Below are positions 15,692 to 25,176 of a stretch of 52,534 nt of DNA, one piece after another. Numbering within the stretch: position 1 is the stretch's first letter; every line of letters starts with the position of its first letter. A program made the translations under genes and the position numbers. The DNA is from an uncultured bacterium (GTDB taxonomy: Bacteria > Bacillota_I > Bacilli_A > RFN20 > CAG-826). The stretch is taken from positions 1 to 52,534 of the forward strand of contig CASEVI010000006.1 of the NCBI GenBank assembly GCA_949291375.1. Direction: 5' to 3'. The notes under the pieces are model-generated. The model was given only the letters and a program-made list of their open reading frames with translations. It was not told the origin of the DNA and searched no databases.

Positions 15692-16037
15692 TAATTCAAA
15701 AGAACGTTTAGCTGCAGAAATATCAAAAGATATTAAAGAAATTGTCCAATTTGAAATAAAGAATGAATCAATTGGATTTATGACAATTACAGATGTTATT
15801 GTTTCTAGTGATCATAGTTATGCAAAAGTTTTTGTTTCTTTTTTCAATAATCATGAAAAAAACCTTGAAAAATTAAATAGAACTAAAGGTTTTGTAAGAA
15901 GTTCTTTATCAAAAAGACTAAAAACAAGGCGAGTTCCAGAAATTGAATTTGTTTTGGATGATTCTTTTTTAAAATTTCAAAAACTCGATTCAGCTTTAAA
16001 AAAAGATGAAGCAGATATTGAAAAGTTTAAAAAATAA
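15684..16037 (+). CDS. rbfA: ribosome-binding factor RbfA
   Basis: This 117-residue RbfA is a single KH-type domain protein that binds the 30S neck for late 16S rRNA maturation. Family features are RLAAEISKDIKEIV, GFMTITDVIVSSDHSYAKVFVS, RSSLSKRLKTRRVPEIEFVLDDS. The start lies within the end of infB (8-nt overlap), so translation is probably coupled. It is the last gene of the operon, converging with the TtcA-like gene only 1 nt away. Confidence 0.95.
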   Translation: MSSNSKERLAAEISKDIKEIVQFEIKNESIGFMTITDVIVSSDHSYAKVFVSFFNNHEKNLEKLNRTKGFVRSSLSKRLKTRRVPEIEFVLDDSFLKFQKLDSALKKDEADIEKFKK

Positions 16038-16038
16038 A

Positions 16039-17214
16039 TTATTTATTTATAACTTTATTTATTTTTAATTCTTTTAATAAATATACTGGATTATCGGTTA
16101 AAGAAATTAGGCATTTGTTTCCTAATTTCTTTTTATTTTTATAAGGAAGATATTTAATAGTTTTTAATATTGAATTATTTAACTCAATTTCAAAAACTAT
16201 CGGATTGAATTTTGAATATATCTTCATATATAAATCATAAAGAATAAGGTCTATATCACTATAATTTTTAAATTTTAGTAATTTAATAGTAAAATTACGG
16301 TCGTTTTTTAAGATATTAACAACTCCTACTAATTTATTATTTTTAAAGTAATGGAGATGAAAAAGATTTGCTTTTGGAATGGTTTTAGTCTTTAAAAATT
16401 TCATTTCTTTAATCAAGCTTTCTAAATCTTCTACATGTTTAAAATAATATTTAGAATAAGATACTTTGAATTCAAAATGATTGAAAAAAACATCCAATTT
16501 TTCTTTATTATTTAACATAGTTAAAAAATTATCTTTGCTTGTTGGATATTCTTTATAAAAATTGTTAAGCAATGTTTTAATATCTTCTCTTTTTGTATGC
16601 TTATCATTTGGACAAGTAGAAGGGAAAACAGGAATATTTTCTTCTTTTATTAATCTTTTTATGGTGTTTTCTTCTACATAAATAAAAGGGCGGATAAAAG
16701 TTATTTTATCGTTAGTTAAATACATTTTTGGAGCAAAAGTACCAATTCTTCCTCCATAAATTTCATTTAAAAACAAAGTTTCAATAGCATCATCCTTATG
16801 ATGAGCAAAAGAGACATGATCACAATTTAATTCTTCAGCGACTTTATTAATAATTGCTTTTTTCATTCTTGAACAAATCGAACAAGGAAGATGTGGAAGA
16901 TGTTGTTTTTCTTCTTGAATTTTTAATATTTCATAAACTTGTTTAGCATCTTTTATATATAAATCATATCCTAAAGAAGAAACGTATTTTTTTAATTGAC
17001 TAAAATCAGAATTTGGAAACCCTAAGTCGATAATCATCGGCTTAATTTTAAAATTTATTTTAGCGTATTTTTGATATAAATGAAGACAATATAAAAGTGC
17101 CATAGAGTCTTTCCCACCACTAATTCCAATACAAATCGAAGTATTGTCTTTAAAAAGGTTAAATTCATCATCAGCTCTTCTAATTGAAGCTAAAATAATA
17201 CGTAATGCTCTCAT
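16039..17214 (-). CDS. TtcA-like tRNA 2-thiolation enzyme with extra C-terminal region
   Basis: Residues 1-248 match the TtcA/TilS-like adenylating family: PP-loop SGGKDS (32-37), CSIC (Cys111 and Cys114) and a third cysteine, Cys201, in STCPND, the set that holds a [4Fe-4S] cluster in TtcA. Such enzymes activate a tRNA cytidine with ATP and replace its oxygen with sulfur. Residues 249-391 are an additional domain of about 143 residues that I do not recognise; NKLVGVVNILKND and the mixed alpha/beta character weakly suggest an acetyltransferase-like fold. The family is usually 240-310 residues long. The -10-like TATCAT is 9 nt before the ATG and there is no ribosome site. The target tRNA is not deducible. 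Confidence 0.82.
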   Translation of the reverse strand: MRALRIILASIRRADDEFNLFKDNTSICIGISGGKDSMALLYCLHLYQKYAKINFKIKPMIIDLGFPNSDFSQLKKYVSSLGYDLYIKDAKQVYEILKIQEEKQHLPHLPCSICSRMKKAIINKVAEELNCDHVSFAHHKDDAIETLFLNEIYGGRIGTFAPKMYLTNDKITFIRPFIYVEENTIKRLIKEENIPVFPSTCPNDKHTKREDIKTLLNNFYKEYPTSKDNFLTMLNNKEKLDVFFNHFEFKVSYSKYYFKHVEDLESLIKEMKFLKTKTIPKANLFHLHYFKNNKLVGVVNILKNDRNFTIKLLKFKNYSDIDLILYDLYMKIYSKFNPIVFEIELNNSILKTIKYLPYKNKKKLGNKCLISLTDNPVYLLKELKINKVINK

Positions 17215-17283
17215 ATCTTAAAAATGATAAATTATTTACTTTTATAAAGCAAAAGTAATATTAAAATTTATAAAAGAATATAG

Positions 17284-17300
17284 TAAAATATTTCGGTATG
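17284..17300 (+). promoter_or_regulatory. ribF -10 box abutting the start codon
   Basis: TAAAAT at 17284-17289 is followed by 8 nt and the ATG at 17298, with no Shine-Dalgarno, so ribF mRNA is probably leaderless. The inverted repeat ACTTTT...AAAAGT (about 17238-17257) lies between this and the divergent TtcA-like gene. Confidence 0.5.
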
Positions 17301-18206
17301 AAAGTAATTTATTTAAAAAATTTTGATGAAGTTAATGAAGTAGCTAAACTCTCATTAGTTTTAGGAAATTTCGATGGTGTTCATATTGGTCATGCGCAAT
17401 TAATCAATTATGCTAGAACTAATAGTAGTGGAAATTTGGGGGTTTTTACTTTTGATAAACCTTTAAAAACAATTGAAGGTTGTTTAACTTCTTTAGATGA
17501 TAGAATCGAATTATTTAAAGAATTAGGTGTTGATTATGTTTTTATTATTTTAACTGATGATAATTTTAAAAAAATGTCGTATATCAAATTTGTCGATTTA
17601 ATTTTAAAGAAATTAAATCCAGTTAAAATTTTTTGTGGTCCTGATTTTAAATATGGGTTTAATGCTCAAGGTGATGTTTTCTATTTAAAAGAAAGATTTA
17701 GCGAAGTTTATGTTTTAAATTATGTTAATAATCATAATGGTAATAAAATCTCCTCATCTTCAATTAGAGAATTGATTAAAGAAGGAAATATATATGAAGC
17801 TAACAGATGGCTTGGAAGGATTTATAGAATAAAAGGAGTAGTTTCTAAAGGAAAAGGGAAGGGATTAAGTTTTGGTTTCCCAACTGCAAATTTAACTTTA
17901 AGTGATAATTATGTTATTCCTAAAGAAGGTGTTTATGTTACAAAAACAAATGTAAACGGTCATATTTTTCGCTCTCTTACTAACATTGGAAAAAATCCAA
18001 CAATTTCTGATGATAATAAACTTACTATTGAAACTTATATTTTTGATTTCCAAGATGAATTATATGGAAAAGAAATTGCTGTATCTTTTTACTCTCGCTT
18101 AAGAGATGAAATTAAATTTGCTTCTACTAAAGAGTTAGTTGAGCAACTTGAAAAAGATATGGATGATGCTATATATTACTTCGATTATGGTAAAAAAATA
18201 AGTTAA
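17298..18206 (+). CDS. ribF: bifunctional riboflavin kinase / FAD synthetase
   Basis: This 302-residue RibF has an N-terminal nucleotidyl-transferase domain (GNFDGVHIGHAQL near residues 24-36, the HxGH motif; SSSSIRELIKEG near 152) that makes FAD from FMN, and a C-terminal flavokinase domain (GKGLSFGFPTANL with the PTAN motif near 200; TNIGKNPT; ETYIFDF) that makes FMN from riboflavin. Length and order are standard. It would supply the flavin needed by the flavodoxins and flavin reductase at the left of the window. It lies upstream of rpsO, which has its own promoter, a common pairing in Firmicutes. Confidence 0.96.
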   Translation: MKVIYLKNFDEVNEVAKLSLVLGNFDGVHIGHAQLINYARTNSSGNLGVFTFDKPLKTIEGCLTSLDDRIELFKELGVDYVFIILTDDNFKKMSYIKFVDLILKKLNPVKIFCGPDFKYGFNAQGDVFYLKERFSEVYVLNYVNNHNGNKISSSSIRELIKEGNIYEANRWLGRIYRIKGVVSKGKGKGLSFGFPTANLTLSDNYVIPKEGVYVTKTNVNGHIFRSLTNIGKNPTISDDNKLTIETYIFDFQDELYGKEIAVSFYSRLRDEIKFASTKELVEQLEKDMDDAIYYFDYGKKIS

Positions 18207-18241
18207 ATACTTTAAAATTTATCGAAATTCTCAATTTTTTA

Positions 18242-18355
18242 TTGTTTTTATATATCGATTCGTGTATATTGATTAAGAGACTTTTATCTTTGATCTAGGA
18301 ATCTCCAACCTTTTTCATTGGTAATAGCGTTTATTTTATTAAAGGAGAAAAAAAG
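18242..18355 (+). promoter_or_regulatory. rpsO promoter and 5' leader
   Basis: TTGTTT (18242-18247), a 17-nt spacer and TATATT (18265-18270) form a clear promoter. The leader of about 80 nt includes CCAA/TTGG pairing (about 18307-18323) and ends with AAAGGAG before the ATG. Ribosomal protein S15 often represses its own leader, but no S15-binding structure could be confirmed by eye. Confidence 0.55.
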
Positions 18356-18625
18356 ATGGCTGTAAGCAAACAAACAAAGGCTGAATTAGTAAAAAAATTC
18401 GGTAAAACTGAAAAAGACACTGGTAGTGTCGAGGTTCAAGTTGCTATTTTAACTGCTTCAATTAAACATTTAACTGAACATTTAAAAAATAACGATAAGG
18501 ACCACGTTGCAAGAAGAAGCTTATTAGTATTAGTTGGTAAAAGAAAATCTTTACTTTCTTATTTAGAGAAACAAGATAGAGATGCTTATATCAAACTTAT
18601 TGCTGAACTTGGATTACGTAAATAG
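18356..18625 (+). CDS. rpsO: 30S ribosomal protein S15
   Basis: This 89-residue protein is standard for S15, with the family sequence DTGSVEVQVAILTASIKHLTEHL, the rRNA-binding NDKDHVARRSLLVLVGKR and the C-terminal YIKLIAELGLRK. It binds the central domain of 16S rRNA early in assembly. It is preceded by its own promoter and followed by a strong terminator, so it forms a single-gene unit. Confidence 0.98.
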   Translation: MAVSKQTKAELVKKFGKTEKDTGSVEVQVAILTASIKHLTEHLKNNDKDHVARRSLLVLVGKRKSLLSYLEKQDRDAYIKLIAELGLRK

Positions 18626-18646
18626 TTTATTAAAAAAGAAATTTAT

Positions 18647-18677
18647 AAAGACTCTATTTGAAATAGAGTCTTTTGTT
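18647..18677 (+). terminator. rpsO intrinsic terminator
   Basis: AAAGACTCTATTT (18647-18659) and AAATAGAGTCTTT (18661-18673) form a long perfect stem followed by a T-rich tail. Confidence 0.85.
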
Positions 18678-18709
18678 TTCTTTCTTGTTATAATTAGTAA
18701 GGTATTTTT

Positions 18710-20449
18710 ATGGATACAAAAACGATTTCATATTCTTTAAGGAATTATAAAAAACAATTAATTTTTGGGCCTATTTTTAAAACAATTGAAGTTATTTTTG
18801 AACTTTTTATTCCTTTAATAATGAAGCAAATTATTGACGTAGGAATTGCAAAAGGTCAAATGGGAGATTATTCCTATATCATTTATTTAGGCTTAGTTAT
18901 TTTATTGTTAGTCATCTTTGGATTTTTTTCAACGATGGTTTGCCAATACCTTTCTAGTGTTTGTTCGCAAGGTTTTGGAACCGATTTAAGAAATAGAATT
19001 TATCGAAAGGTTGATGAATTATCTTTAAAAGAATTGGAACTTGTTGGTAAAGGTAATTTATTAACGATACTAACTAATGATACAAATCGTTTACAAGTGG
19101 GTGTAGCAAGTTTAATTCGTTTAGCTATAAGAGCTCCTTTACTTGTTGTTGGCTCTTTAATAATGTGTATTTTTGTTTCAATTAAAGCTTTTTATGTATT
19201 TTTAGTCGCTGTTATAATTGTTTCTGTTTTCGTCGCAATTATTTTCATTTTATCAAGTAAACAAATTTTAAAAGTTCAAAAAAAGGTTGATAAAATTGTT
19301 ACCATTTCTAATGATGATTTAGCTGGAAGCAGAGTAATTAGAGCTTTTAATAAAGAAGAAGATGAAGCAATAAAGTTTAAAAAAATAAATGATGAATATT
19401 ATAAAGAAGCTAGAAAAAATGCTTTTTTTAATGCTCTTGTCAATCCATTAACATATTTAATTATTAATGGAGCAGCAGTTATTATTGTTTTATTAGCTAA
19501 AAATTATATTAATTTACCTGATGAAATGAGTAGTGGAGATCTTTTAGCTTTAATTCAATATTTAAACCAAATTATGACGGCCCTTTTAGTTGTATTTAAT
19601 CTCGTTATTGTTTTTACAAAAGCTTTAGCGTCAAGAAAAAGAGTAAATGATTTTTTAACAAAAGAAAGTTCAATTAAAAATGGAACAATTAAACAAAGTG
19701 AATTTAAAAATGGAAATCCTTTAATTACCTTTAAAAATGTCTTTTTTAGATATGAAGATGGCGATAATTATGTTATTAAAGATGTTTCTTTTAATATAAA
19801 TAAAGGTGAAACTGTCGGTATTATTGGTGGAACAGGAAGTGGAAAAACTACAATTATCAAATTAATTGAAAGATTTTTTGATTCTAGTGAAGGAGAAATT
19901 TTATTTAATTCAAAGAATATTAAAGATTATGATACTTTTTATTTAACATCTCTTATTTCTTTAGTTTCTCAAAAAGTTTCTATTTTTAATGGCTCAATTA
20001 AAGAAAATTTAACAATGGGAAATGAAAATATAAATGAAGAAATGATGGAAGAAGCTTTACAAGAAGCTGATGCTTATTCATTTGTGTATAAATATGAAGA
20101 TAAATTAGAACATAAAATTGTTGAAGGTGGTAAAAATTTATCTGGCGGTCAAAAACAAAGAATTTCAATTGCAAGAGCTCTTTTAAAAAGAGGAGAAGTT
20201 TTAATTTTAGATGATTCTACAAGCGCTTTAGACTTTTTAACTGATAAAAAGATAAGAAATAATATTAAAAATATTGATGGTTTAACAACTATTATTGTTT
20301 CTCAAAGAGCAACTTCGTTGGTTGATTGCGATAAAATTATCGTCATGTATCATGGTGGAATTGAATCAATTGGAACGCATGAAGAATTATTAAAAACTTC
20401 TAAAGTTTATAAAGAAATTTATTCTTCTCAGGTGAAAAATTATGAGTAA
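18710..20449 (+). CDS. ABC exporter half-transporter, subunit with degenerate site
   Basis: This 579-residue protein has six N-terminal membrane helices (residues about 15-310) and a C-terminal ATPase domain: Walker A GGTGSGKTT near 372, signature LSGGQKQR near 477 and Walker B LILDDSTSALD near 497. The catalytic Glu after Walker B is Asp here, the mark of the degenerate-site subunit in heterodimeric exporters such as BmrCD or TM287/288. Such pairs move drugs, lipids or peptides out of the cell; the cargo is unknown. TATAAT at 18688-18693 and AAGG lie upstream. The end overlaps the partner gene by 8 nt. Confidence 0.9.
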   Translation: MDTKTISYSLRNYKKQLIFGPIFKTIEVIFELFIPLIMKQIIDVGIAKGQMGDYSYIIYLGLVILLLVIFGFFSTMVCQYLSSVCSQGFGTDLRNRIYRKVDELSLKELELVGKGNLLTILTNDTNRLQVGVASLIRLAIRAPLLVVGSLIMCIFVSIKAFYVFLVAVIIVSVFVAIIFILSSKQILKVQKKVDKIVTISNDDLAGSRVIRAFNKEEDEAIKFKKINDEYYKEARKNAFFNALVNPLTYLIINGAAVIIVLLAKNYINLPDEMSSGDLLALIQYLNQIMTALLVVFNLVIVFTKALASRKRVNDFLTKESSIKNGTIKQSEFKNGNPLITFKNVFFRYEDGDNYVIKDVSFNINKGETVGIIGGTGSGKTTIIKLIERFFDSSEGEILFNSKNIKDYDTFYLTSLISLVSQKVSIFNGSIKENLTMGNENINEEMMEEALQEADAYSFVYKYEDKLEHKIVEGGKNLSGGQKQRISIARALLKRGEVLILDDSTSALDFLTDKKIRNNIKNIDGLTTIIVSQRATSLVDCDKIIVMYHGGIESIGTHEELLKTSKVYKEIYSSQVKNYE

Positions 20450-22208
20450 TTTTAAGTTTTTATTTAAATATTTAAAAAAAGAGATGGTTTCGATAATTTT
20501 GTGCGTCATTTTATCGATTATTACCGTCTTATGTATAACTTTTATTCCTTATTTTATTGGGGATAGTGTTGATATTATCTCTTCTTTTTTAGAAGTAACT
20601 AATGTTGGCTCGGTTGATTGGACTTCTTTATATCATAATATTTTGATTATTTGCATAATAATATCATCATTAGTAATTTTTCAGTTGTTATTTGACACAA
20701 TATTAGGTTTCTTTGTGGAAAGAATTACTATTTGTATCCGTGTTGATACATTTAATAAAATCAATAAAGTTTCTATTAAATATATAGATGAACAATCAAA
20801 AGGTGATTTAATTAGTCGAATTATTAATGATGTTGATAATTTAAATACAGGTTTAGTTAGTGGAATTAGACAATTTTTTAGTGGTGTAGTTCAAATAATT
20901 GCAACAATATCAATTATGTTTTATTTGAATTGGATGTTAGCTTTAACCGTTATCGTTTTAACTCCTTTTTCTTTTTTACTTTCTTATGTAATTGCTAAAA
21001 AGAGTGCTAAATATTACAAAAAATGTAATGAATATATTGGTGAAGGAAGCGGAATCTTCCTTGAATATATTAATAATATTGAAACAGTTAAATCTTTTAA
21101 CTATGGGCTTAAATCGTTTGAAAAATATAAAAAAACTAATTCAAATTTATATAAAGTCGGTCAAAAAGCACAATTTGTTTCATCTTTAGTTAACCCTTCT
21201 TCTAGATTAATAAACAATTGTATTTATGCTTTTGTTGGTACTTTAGGAGCTCTTTTATGTGTTTTGACTTATGAAAATGGCGGGCAATTTTTAAATACAA
21301 CCATGAGTATTGGAATGGTTACAACATTCCTTCAATATTCTATTCAATATGCTAAACCATTCGATGGAATTACTTCATGTTTAAGCGAAATTCAAAATGC
21401 GTTCTCTTCTTTAACACGTATAAAAAATGTATTCTTAACTCCGGATGACATTGATGAAGGTAAAGAAAATATCGGTGAAAAAATTTCTGATATTTCGTTT
21501 GAAAAAGTAAATTTTGGATATACTGAAAACCAAAAAGTTATTAAAGATTTTACTTTAAATGTTCCATATGGTAAAAAAATTGCAATTGTTGGGCCTACTG
21601 GTTGTGGGAAGACTACGCTTATTAATTTGTTATTACGTTTTTATGATCCAAATAACGGAGCAATAAAAATAAACAGAGTTTCAAATTTAAATTATAGTAA
21701 AAAAAGTATTCGTTCTCATTTTGGTATGGTTTTACAAGATACGTGGATTTTTAATGGAACCGTTTTTGAAAATATTGCTTATGGAAAAAAAGATGCAACC
21801 TTAGAAGAAGTTAAAGATGCTTGCATAAGAGCAAATTGTTTAGATTTTATCGAAAGATTGGGAAAAGGTTTTGATACAAAAATAGCTGATGATAGCGGTT
21901 TAAGTGCGGGTCAAAAACAACTTATTTGTATCGCTAGGGTTATGCTTTTAATGCCTGATATTATGATTTTAGATGAAGCCACTTCAAATATTGATACTCG
22001 AACTGAAATGAAAATTACTGAAGCTTTTAAAAAGTTAACCGATGGCAAAACATCTTTCATCATTGCTCATCGTTTGTCAACTATTGTTTCAAGCGATTTA
22101 ATTTTAGTTTTAAAAGATGGTGAAATTATTGAGATGGGTAATCATAAAGATTTAATTGAGAAAAAAGGATTCTATTATGATTTATATAATGCTCAATTTT
22201 CAAACTAA
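20442..22208 (+). CDS. ABC exporter half-transporter, catalytic partner
   Basis: This 588-residue protein has six membrane helices and an ATPase domain with Walker A GPTGCGKTT near 386, signature LSAGQKQ near 486 and a canonical Walker B with catalytic Glu (MILDEATSNID). It differs from the upstream subunit, which has Asp in place of that Glu, so the two should form one consensus and one degenerate ATP site. Translation is coupled by the 8-nt overlap. The family is MsbA/BmrCD-like; the cargo could be lipid or a toxic compound. A two-tier hairpin ends the transcript. Confidence 0.9.
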   Translation: MSNFKFLFKYLKKEMVSIILCVILSIITVLCITFIPYFIGDSVDIISSFLEVTNVGSVDWTSLYHNILIICIIISSLVIFQLLFDTILGFFVERITICIRVDTFNKINKVSIKYIDEQSKGDLISRIINDVDNLNTGLVSGIRQFFSGVVQIIATISIMFYLNWMLALTVIVLTPFSFLLSYVIAKKSAKYYKKCNEYIGEGSGIFLEYINNIETVKSFNYGLKSFEKYKKTNSNLYKVGQKAQFVSSLVNPSSRLINNCIYAFVGTLGALLCVLTYENGGQFLNTTMSIGMVTTFLQYSIQYAKPFDGITSCLSEIQNAFSSLTRIKNVFLTPDDIDEGKENIGEKISDISFEKVNFGYTENQKVIKDFTLNVPYGKKIAIVGPTGCGKTTLINLLLRFYDPNNGAIKINRVSNLNYSKKSIRSHFGMVLQDTWIFNGTVFENIAYGKKDATLEEVKDACIRANCLDFIERLGKGFDTKIADDSGLSAGQKQLICIARVMLLMPDIMILDEATSNIDTRTEMKITEAFKKLTDGKTSFIIAHRLSTIVSSDLILVLKDGEIIEMGNHKDLIEKKGFYYDLYNAQFSN

Positions 22209-22253
22209 TTTTTGATTATTTTTTATATTTCTAGAATAAGTATTTTTAATTTA

Positions 22254-22323
22254 AAACCATTAATTTTGATTTCATAGAAATAGGATTACTTTCGTATTTC
22301 TATGAAAAATGTGGTTTAATTTT
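22254..22323 (+). terminator. two-tier hairpin between the ABC exporter and pnp
   Basis: The inner stem is TTTCATAGAAATA (22270-22282) with TATTTCTATGAAA (22295-22307); the outer stem is AAACCA (22254-22259) with TGGTTT (22312-22317). The sequence AATTTTT follows. It lies upstream of the pnp -10 box, so it most likely ends the exporter transcript rather than controlling pnp. Confidence 0.6.
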
Positions 22324-22364
22324 TAAATAAAAAATAGATATTTAAAAGTATCTTTTTTTAATGG

Positions 22365-22392
22365 TATAATTTTTACGTTTAATATTTGAGGA
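22365..22392 (+). promoter_or_regulatory. pnp -10 box and ribosome-binding site
   Basis: TATAAT (22365-22370) has a poor -35 region. GAGGA (22388-22392) is 11 nt before the ATG at 22404, which decides the start over the in-frame TTG at 22386, because that TTG overlaps the ribosome site. Confidence 0.5.
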
Positions 22393-22403
22393 AAATTAAG
22401 AAA

Positions 22404-24584
22404 ATGAAACGTGTTTTTGAAAAAGAGTTCTTCGGTAAAAAATTGGTAGTAGAAACCGGAGAGATAGCAAAACAAGCAGATGGTGCTGTTTTTGTTAGAT
22501 TAAATGATACTGTTGTTTTATCAACAGCTTGTTGCAGCGATGAACCAAAAGAAGGAGATTTCTTCCCTCTAACTGTTACTTATGAAGAAAAACAATATGC
22601 AATCGGAAGAATTCCTGGTGGTTTTTTAAGAAGAGAAGGAAGACCAGGTGAACACGCAACTTTAACCGCGAGATTAATTGATAGACCAATTCGTCCTATG
22701 TTTAGTGATGGATTTAGAAACGAAGTACAAATTATTAATACTGTTATGAGTGTTGATTTAGATTCAACTCCAGAAATGACAGCAATGTTTGGCTCTTCTT
22801 TAGCACTTGGAATTTCTGATATTCCATTTGATGGTCCAATTGCAGGCGTTTATGTAGGTAGAGTTAATGGAAAACTTATTATCAATCCTTCAGTTGAAGA
22901 AAGAGAAGCTTCAGATTTAAATTTAGCTGTCGCTGGTACAAAAGAAGCTATTAATATGGTTGAAGCTGGTGCTAATGAATTAAGTGAAGATGAAATGCTT
23001 GATGCAATTATGTTTGGTCATGAAGCAATTAAAGTTCTTTGTGAATTTGAAGAAGAAATTATTAAAGAAATTGGAAAACCAAAAAGAGAAATTCAACTTT
23101 ATACACCTGATCAAGTTATTGTTGATGATATTTATGGAAGAATTTATGACAGAATGGTTAAGGCAATTTCTATTTTTGATAAATTAGAAAGGCAAAATGC
23201 AATTGATGCTTTAAAAAATGAAATTCTTGACGATTACGATAATCGTGAATATAAAAAAGAAAAAGAACATAAGGCAGCAATGCTCATGGTCAATGATATT
23301 TTAGAAAGCATGGTCGCTAATGAAGTTAGAAGACTTATTACTGAAGAAAAAATTAGACCAGATGGTAGAAAAATAGATGAAATTAGACCTTTAGATGCTA
23401 AAGTCGATTTATTACCTAGAGTTCATGGTTCTGCAATGTTTACAAGAGGCCAAACACAAGTTATCTCAACTTGTACATTAGGTATTAAAGAAGATGAACA
23501 AATTTTAGAAAGTTTATCTCCTGAAGATACAAAAAGATGGATGCATCACTATAATTTCCCACCTTTCTCTGTTGGTGAAATCGGGAGAACTGGTACTCCA
23601 GGAAGAAGAGAAATTGGTCATGGTGCATTAGGCGAAAGAGCATTATCTTATGTTTTACCTAGCGAAGAAGAATTCCCTTACACAATTAGATGTGTTGCTG
23701 AAGTTTGTGAATCGAATGGTTCGTCATCTCAAGCATCAATTTGTGCATCATGCATGGCTTTAATGGCTGCGGGTGTTCCAATTAAGAGAATGGTTAGTGG
23801 AATTGCAATGGGATTAATTACTTCAGGACCTTTAGATGGTAATCATCCATATACAATTTTAACTGATATTCAAGGTTTGGAAGATCATTTTGGTGATATG
23901 GATTTCAAAGTTGCTGGAACTGAAGTTGGTGTTACTGCTTTACAAATGGATATTAAAATTAAAGGTGTTACAAGAGAAATTTTACATGATGCTTTAATGC
24001 AAGCTCATAAAGCAAGAGCTGAAATTAGAGAAGTTATGTCAAAAGCAATCGCTGAGCCACGTAAAGAATTATCAAAATATGCACCTAAATTTGTTTCTTT
24101 CTATATTGATAAGGACAAAATTAGAGAAGTTATTGGTACAGGTGGAAAAGTTATCAATGATATCATTGAACAATGTAATAATGTAAAAATTGATATTGAT
24201 GATGATGGAAAAGTTTCAATTTATCATACAGATGCTGACATGTTACTTAAAGCAAAAAATATCATTCTTAACATTGCAAGAGTAGTTGAAATCGGCGAAG
24301 AATTCACAGGTATTGTTACAAGAGTTGAAGATTTTGGCGCTTTTGTTTCACTTTTTGGTGATAAAGAGGGATTATGCCATGTTTCAAAATTAAGCAATGG
24401 ATATGTTAAGAGCGCTCATGATGTAGTTAGAGTTGGTCAAACTTTAAAAGTTAAAGTTATTGGTATTGATGAAAAAGGTAAAATTTCTGTTTCTCATAAA
24501 GAATTTGAACCTAAAGGTGAAAATCAAAATAAAAATGGAGAAGTAGTTGAAGAAAAGAAGAAAAGATCTTTCTTTAAGAAATAA
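22404..24584 (+). CDS. pnp: polyribonucleotide nucleotidyltransferase (PNPase)
   Basis: This protein of about 726 residues has two RNase PH domains (ETGEIAKQADGAVFVRL at the start; RPDGRKIDEIRPL at the second) separated by the helical domain, then a KH domain (IREVIGTGGKVINDI near residue 575) and an S1 domain (GEEFTGIVTRVEDFGAFVSLF near 632), and a basic tail. It degrades RNA 3' to 5' with phosphate in the degradosome-like machinery of Firmicutes. The following genes encode a phosphodiesterase and an RNase J paralogue, giving an RNA-turnover neighbourhood. Length is normal. Confidence 0.97.
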   Translation: MKRVFEKEFFGKKLVVETGEIAKQADGAVFVRLNDTVVLSTACCSDEPKEGDFFPLTVTYEEKQYAIGRIPGGFLRREGRPGEHATLTARLIDRPIRPMFSDGFRNEVQIINTVMSVDLDSTPEMTAMFGSSLALGISDIPFDGPIAGVYVGRVNGKLIINPSVEEREASDLNLAVAGTKEAINMVEAGANELSEDEMLDAIMFGHEAIKVLCEFEEEIIKEIGKPKREIQLYTPDQVIVDDIYGRIYDRMVKAISIFDKLERQNAIDALKNEILDDYDNREYKKEKEHKAAMLMVNDILESMVANEVRRLITEEKIRPDGRKIDEIRPLDAKVDLLPRVHGSAMFTRGQTQVISTCTLGIKEDEQILESLSPEDTKRWMHHYNFPPFSVGEIGRTGTPGRREIGHGALGERALSYVLPSEEEFPYTIRCVAEVCESNGSSSQASICASCMALMAAGVPIKRMVSGIAMGLITSGPLDGNHPYTILTDIQGLEDHFGDMDFKVAGTEVGVTALQMDIKIKGVTREILHDALMQAHKARAEIREVMSKAIAEPRKELSKYAPKFVSFYIDKDKIREVIGTGGKVINDIIEQCNNVKIDIDDDGKVSIYHTDADMLLKAKNIILNIARVVEIGEEFTGIVTRVEDFGAFVSLFGDKEGLCHVSKLSNGYVKSAHDVVRVGQTLKVKVIGIDEKGKISVSHKEFEPKGENQNKNGEVVEEKKKRSFFKK

Positions 24585-24595
24585 TATTTAAAACT

Positions 24596-25144
24596 ATGTT
24601 ACATTTAATTGTTTCAGATATTCATGGAGCAAAATCTTCTGCAGAAAAAATTGTATCATTAGATAAGCAGTATAATTTTAGTAGTATTTTAGTACTAGGA
24701 GATATCAACTATAACGGAGCAAGAAATGTTCCGCCAGTTGATTATTCTCCTATTGATGTGACTGCTTTATTAAAAACAATTAAAGATAAATGTCTTTTTA
24801 TAAGAGGAAATTGCGATAGCCGTGTCGATGAATTTGTTTTAGAAAAGAAATTCTTTAATATCAAAAAAATTAAAATTAATAAAAGAAAATTTATTCTTAC
24901 CCATGGTGATTTATATAATAAAGAAAATTATAAAATTCATAAAAATAATATCTTTTTATATGGTCATACCCATATTTATGAATTAACAAAAACTAAAAAT
25001 AACTATTTTATTTTAAACCCAGGTTCAATTTCTCTTCCAAAAAACAATAATCCTCGTACTTATCTAATTTTTGATGATGAAAAAGAATTATTTTCTTTAT
25101 ATAATATTGATGATGTGTTGATTGATTCCTTATCAATGAAATAG
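24596..25144 (+). CDS. YfcE/MJ0936-type metallophosphodiesterase
   Basis: This 182-residue calcineurin-like phosphoesterase has the five metal-binding blocks: VSDIHGAK (5'-end D-x-H), VLGDINYNG (GD), RGNCDSR (GNCD), THGDLYN (H) and YGHTHIYE (GHTH). The YfcE branch hydrolyses phosphodiesters such as bis-pNPP in vitro; physiological substrates are unclear. It lies 11 nt after pnp without a clear ribosome site, so it is probably translated by coupling. The following gene is the RNase J paralogue. Confidence 0.88.
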   Translation: MLHLIVSDIHGAKSSAEKIVSLDKQYNFSSILVLGDINYNGARNVPPVDYSPIDVTALLKTIKDKCLFIRGNCDSRVDEFVLEKKFFNIKKIKINKRKFILTHGDLYNKENYKIHKNNIFLYGHTHIYELTKTKNNYFILNPGSISLPKNNNPRTYLIFDDEKELFSLYNIDDVLIDSLSMK

Positions 25145-25176
25145 ATCATAATAAGAATTGAAGTAAAGGAGTTTTA

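Noticed and set aside
18277-18340. S15 autoregulatory structure in the rpsO leader
   Set aside because: Some pairing exists, but no fold typical of the known S15-binding leaders could be drawn with confidence.
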